This document shows, one piece after another, positions 62,247-64,000 of a DNA stretch of 64,000 nucleotides. The notes under the pieces are model-generated. The model searched no databases, was not told where the DNA came from, and was given only the letters and a program-made list of their open reading frames with translations. The DNA lies in assembly GCA_018649885.1 (NCBI GenBank), contig JABIHA010000084.1, positions 118,354 to 182,353 on the forward strand. Reading direction: 5' to 3'. A program made the translations under genes and the position numbers. Source of the DNA: Bacteriovoracaceae bacterium (GTDB taxonomy: Bacteria; Bdellovibrionota; Bacteriovoracia; Bacteriovoracales; Bacteriovoracaceae). Position 1 is the stretch's first letter, and each line of letters opens with the position of its first letter.

Positions 62247-63866
62247 TTACTCAGCTCCCTCAAATGAACAAGTTTGGTAAGATCTTGAGCTTTGGCTTGG
62301 CTCACATCCCATAAATTCTCTGAAGTATAGACTGCTTCCCAGTATACCGTTAACTCGTTCTCTAATTTCAGGGTGTACACCTCTATGAGGATTAGTATCA
62401 GAAAATGAATATTCTTCATCATTGATATTTTCGTCTTCATATTTGCATAAAATATATGTGCTTTCCATTGCGACTTCAACCTGTGATTTACCATCAAACT
62501 CTTCCGGATACTTTTCGTATAGTCGTGGAATAATAGCGGTGGTTAGAAAGTCACTAAAGCTTTCACCATTCTGTGCTGGAAGCATGCTAATGGAATTAGT
62601 TGAAGATAGGCATTGTAAAAGCTCTGAATATGCTGGTCTGAAATCGTGTGAATTCACTTCACCAATATTAGGGTCAATTTTGTGACCCAGTTCATGGATA
62701 AATGATCTTAAAAATGAAGGTAGGTCATTGTACATAGCAAATGCCACTTGCCCTAGAAATCTAGAGTGTTCAGGTACTTTAACATCCCCGTATTGCATAG
62801 CTGATGAATAATATGCATTGAACCCTAAGATTGATGAAAGTGAGCTATTCGTGAAGGGCAGATATGGATGGGTATCGAGCAATGTGTATTGCTTTGCGGT
62901 TATATTCTCTTTAATAGTTAGAAAAGGAAAATTAGGACGTTGCTCCCAGTGAGCGAAGTTGGGGTCGATTTCAGGAAGTGATATGTCTAGGTTCTGGTAC
63001 TGAGTGATAGCTTTGTCGACCAAGTTTGGGGTCGCTAATCTTGGTGCAATAGTGTCGCTGAGAAATTCAACAACTTCTGAGATCACTTTATCCTTCACTG
63101 ATTTAAACTTGCTCTTGAGAGAGGCAGGATAAAACTGGGTGATGGCAGCTTCTATAAAAGGTTTTGAAGTATGCAATGGGAGTAGTATTTTTTTTATAAA
63201 ACTTCTATATATTCTTTTTAAATGGTAATCAGAAATAGTTTGGCATGAACTATAGGAATTAATTGGACTAATATAGCTGACTCCATATGTCCTATCATCA
63301 TTAACTGTCTTAATTTTTAAGGGGTCGTAAATAAATCCAAAACCAAGTTGGTTAGCTCCTCCGATTTTAGTAAAAATCCCCCATATTTCATGCAAATCAT
63401 TGGGATCTAAAAATTGATCATTTTTCATAATTCGTATAAGCCTATCTTTAAGCCGGCTTCGGAAGGAATAATTACAGTATTTCTTTTTATCTTCAGATAC
63501 ACCTTCTTCATAGGTCAATCTTTCAGACTCATGTTGAAAATATCTGAAATCCAAATCGGATGGAGTATCTTCCTTGCAAACTGTGTCAAGCTTTTCCAAA
63601 ACAAATTTAGGTTTTCTTATATATATCCTACCCCAATTATTCAAATGGTGATCTTGTAGTTCATCTACTTTCTCAAATATAGCTTCCCTTTTTTCTTTAG
63701 TGAGTTTTTCATCAAATGTTAAAGCATTGAATCGTCCAATTTCTTCATTTATAGCGCTTACTTCTTGGTCGCATGTAGCATGAAATGTAACAAGCTCATG
63801 GGGTTTCTCTATTAAAGTATCTAGGAAGTGAACTTCTTCATCTTTATTAAGGTTAATATCAATGGA
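62247..63866 (-). CDS. M13 (neprilysin)-like zinc metallopeptidase, 5' end missing
   Basis: M13 features are the zinc motif HELGH, the third-ligand pattern ESFSD (ExxxD) and a closing segment HPEIRERVNGILGSS...FREFMGCE, like the family's 'H.P...RVNg.l.n...F...F.C'. The coding frame stays open upstream of the first usable TTG (63644) to a TAG at 63867, with no ATG, GTG or TTG. ATG 63897 in the same frame is cut off by that TAG, and no signal peptide is present. About 540 residues remain of a usual 650-700, so the gene is probably a 5'-truncated remnant. The M13 label rests on short motifs. Confidence 0.55.
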   Translation of the reverse strand, partial: SIDINLNKDEEVHFLDTLIEKPHELVTFHATCDQEVSAINEEIGRFNALTFDEKLTKEKREAIFEKVDELQDHHLNNWGRIYIRKPKFVLEKLDTVCKEDTPSDLDFRYFQHESERLTYEEGVSEDKKKYCNYSFRSRLKDRLIRIMKNDQFLDPNDLHEIWGIFTKIGGANQLGFGFIYDPLKIKTVNDDRTYGVSYISPINSYSSCQTISDYHLKRIYRSFIKKILLPLHTSKPFIEAAITQFYPASLKSKFKSVKDKVISEVVEFLSDTIAPRLATPNLVDKAITQYQNLDISLPEIDPNFAHWEQRPNFPFLTIKENITAKQYTLLDTHPYLPFTNSSLSSILGFNAYYSSAMQYGDVKVPEHSRFLGQVAFAMYNDLPSFLRSFIHELGHKIDPNIGEVNSHDFRPAYSELLQCLSSTNSISMLPAQNGESFSDFLTTAIIPRLYEKYPEEFDGKSQVEVAMESTYILCKYEDENINDEEYSFSDTNPHRGVHPEIRERVNGILGSSLYFREFMGCEPSQSSRSYQTCSFEGAE

Positions 63867-64000
63867 CTAAAAGCCGTTCCGGCTTGGAGAATACCCCATA
63901 GTCCCAGTCAGTCAAGATGTTAATAAGTTCCCGTTATCACTCCTTTTTCACCATTCACCATTTCTCCCTGAAAATTTAGTCTTAACCAATTTTGTTCAAG
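63867..64000. other. Gene-free window end with small hairpin
   Basis: AAGCCG-TTC-CGGCTT (63871-63885) forms a 6-bp hairpin, followed on the minus strand by TTTTAG just before the truncated metallopeptidase frame. The rest shows no gene or motif I recognise. Confidence 0.4.

Noticed and set aside
1..64000. CRISPR arrays, tRNA or rRNA genes, transposases and phage genes
   Set aside because: I looked for regularly spaced repeats, tRNA T-arm motifs and recombinase-like products and saw none that could be supported.

Overview
The window reads as low-GC chromosomal DNA of a Gram-negative bacterium. LptF, an Lgt/lipoprotein system, heptosyltransferase-like enzymes, an outer-membrane barrel and RlmH/ObgE/LepA-type housekeeping genes are all present. 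Gene content and style (PrkA kinase, many secreted Cys-rich or lipoprotein genes with no recognisable family, REC and REC-CheX proteins, frequent TTG starts) suggest a Bdellovibrionota/Bacteriovoracales-like organism. That placement is inference; no rRNA or tRNA was found to confirm it.

Layout. 1-2417: PrkA kinase and a clipped membrane gene. 2449-2629: palindromic repeat, copy A. 2710-6490: tightly packed envelope cluster (FGE-fold membrane protein, Cys-rich lipoprotein, predicted barrel, three-repeat secreted protein). 6491-10194 (minus): LspA-like/HAMP protein, ribD, a NifS-type cysteine desulfurase and a rhodanese. 10302-12136: strong promoter and parA-parB. 12261-16432: exported protein, glutamate dehydrogenase with an overlapping secreted-protein gene, a stand-alone ComM/ChlI-like domain and a CarD-like protein. 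16506-19281: long inverted repeat, pfkA and gpmI. 20114-22938: rlmH, rsfS, obgE, rpmA, rplU. 24055-27149: lgt, a secreted protein and an MltD-type lytic transglycosylase. 27070-27970: GC-rich patch with a palindrome, a four-helix-bundle gene and a CCGG-rich stretch. 28100-31987: major barrel protein and a small-lipoprotein operon. 32027-38502: trmL, pepA, lptF, rodZ-like, TPR lipoprotein, rRNA uracil methyltransferase. 38541-42441: Ktr/Trk potassium system plus a sensor, then repeat copy B. 42510-45447: lepA, an unknown gene and a pseudo-receiver. 45452-51096: envelope sugar genes (GT2, flippase-like, ugd, GT9) with a nitrilase and an NFU protein. 51866-55561: recO and signalling genes. 55558-62236: an aromatic amino-acid block with aroB-aroC-aroA on minus and DAHP synthase/chorismate mutase, an aminotransferase and tyrA on plus. 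62247-63866: an M13-like metallopeptidase with no proper start.

How the genes work together. The clearest pathway is aromatic synthesis: AroB, AroA and AroC supply chorismate, and the divergent operon supplies DAHP and carries flux through prephenate to tyrosine. PfkA and GpmI are a two-gene glycolytic operon. KtrA and the TrkH/KtrB protein form a potassium channel; the third gene there looks like a transmembrane sensor with no output domain.

Most unusual items: the aminotransferase reading frame at 60342 has clear family homology upstream of its first ATG but no canonical start codon; an LspA-like protein has lost one catalytic Asp and gained a HAMP domain; a family of palindromic repeats (2449 and 42362) and two other long perfect inverted repeats (16506 and 49521) are present; and there is a run of ten Arg in the lytic transglycosylase. 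No CRISPR array, phage, transposase or defence island is visible.
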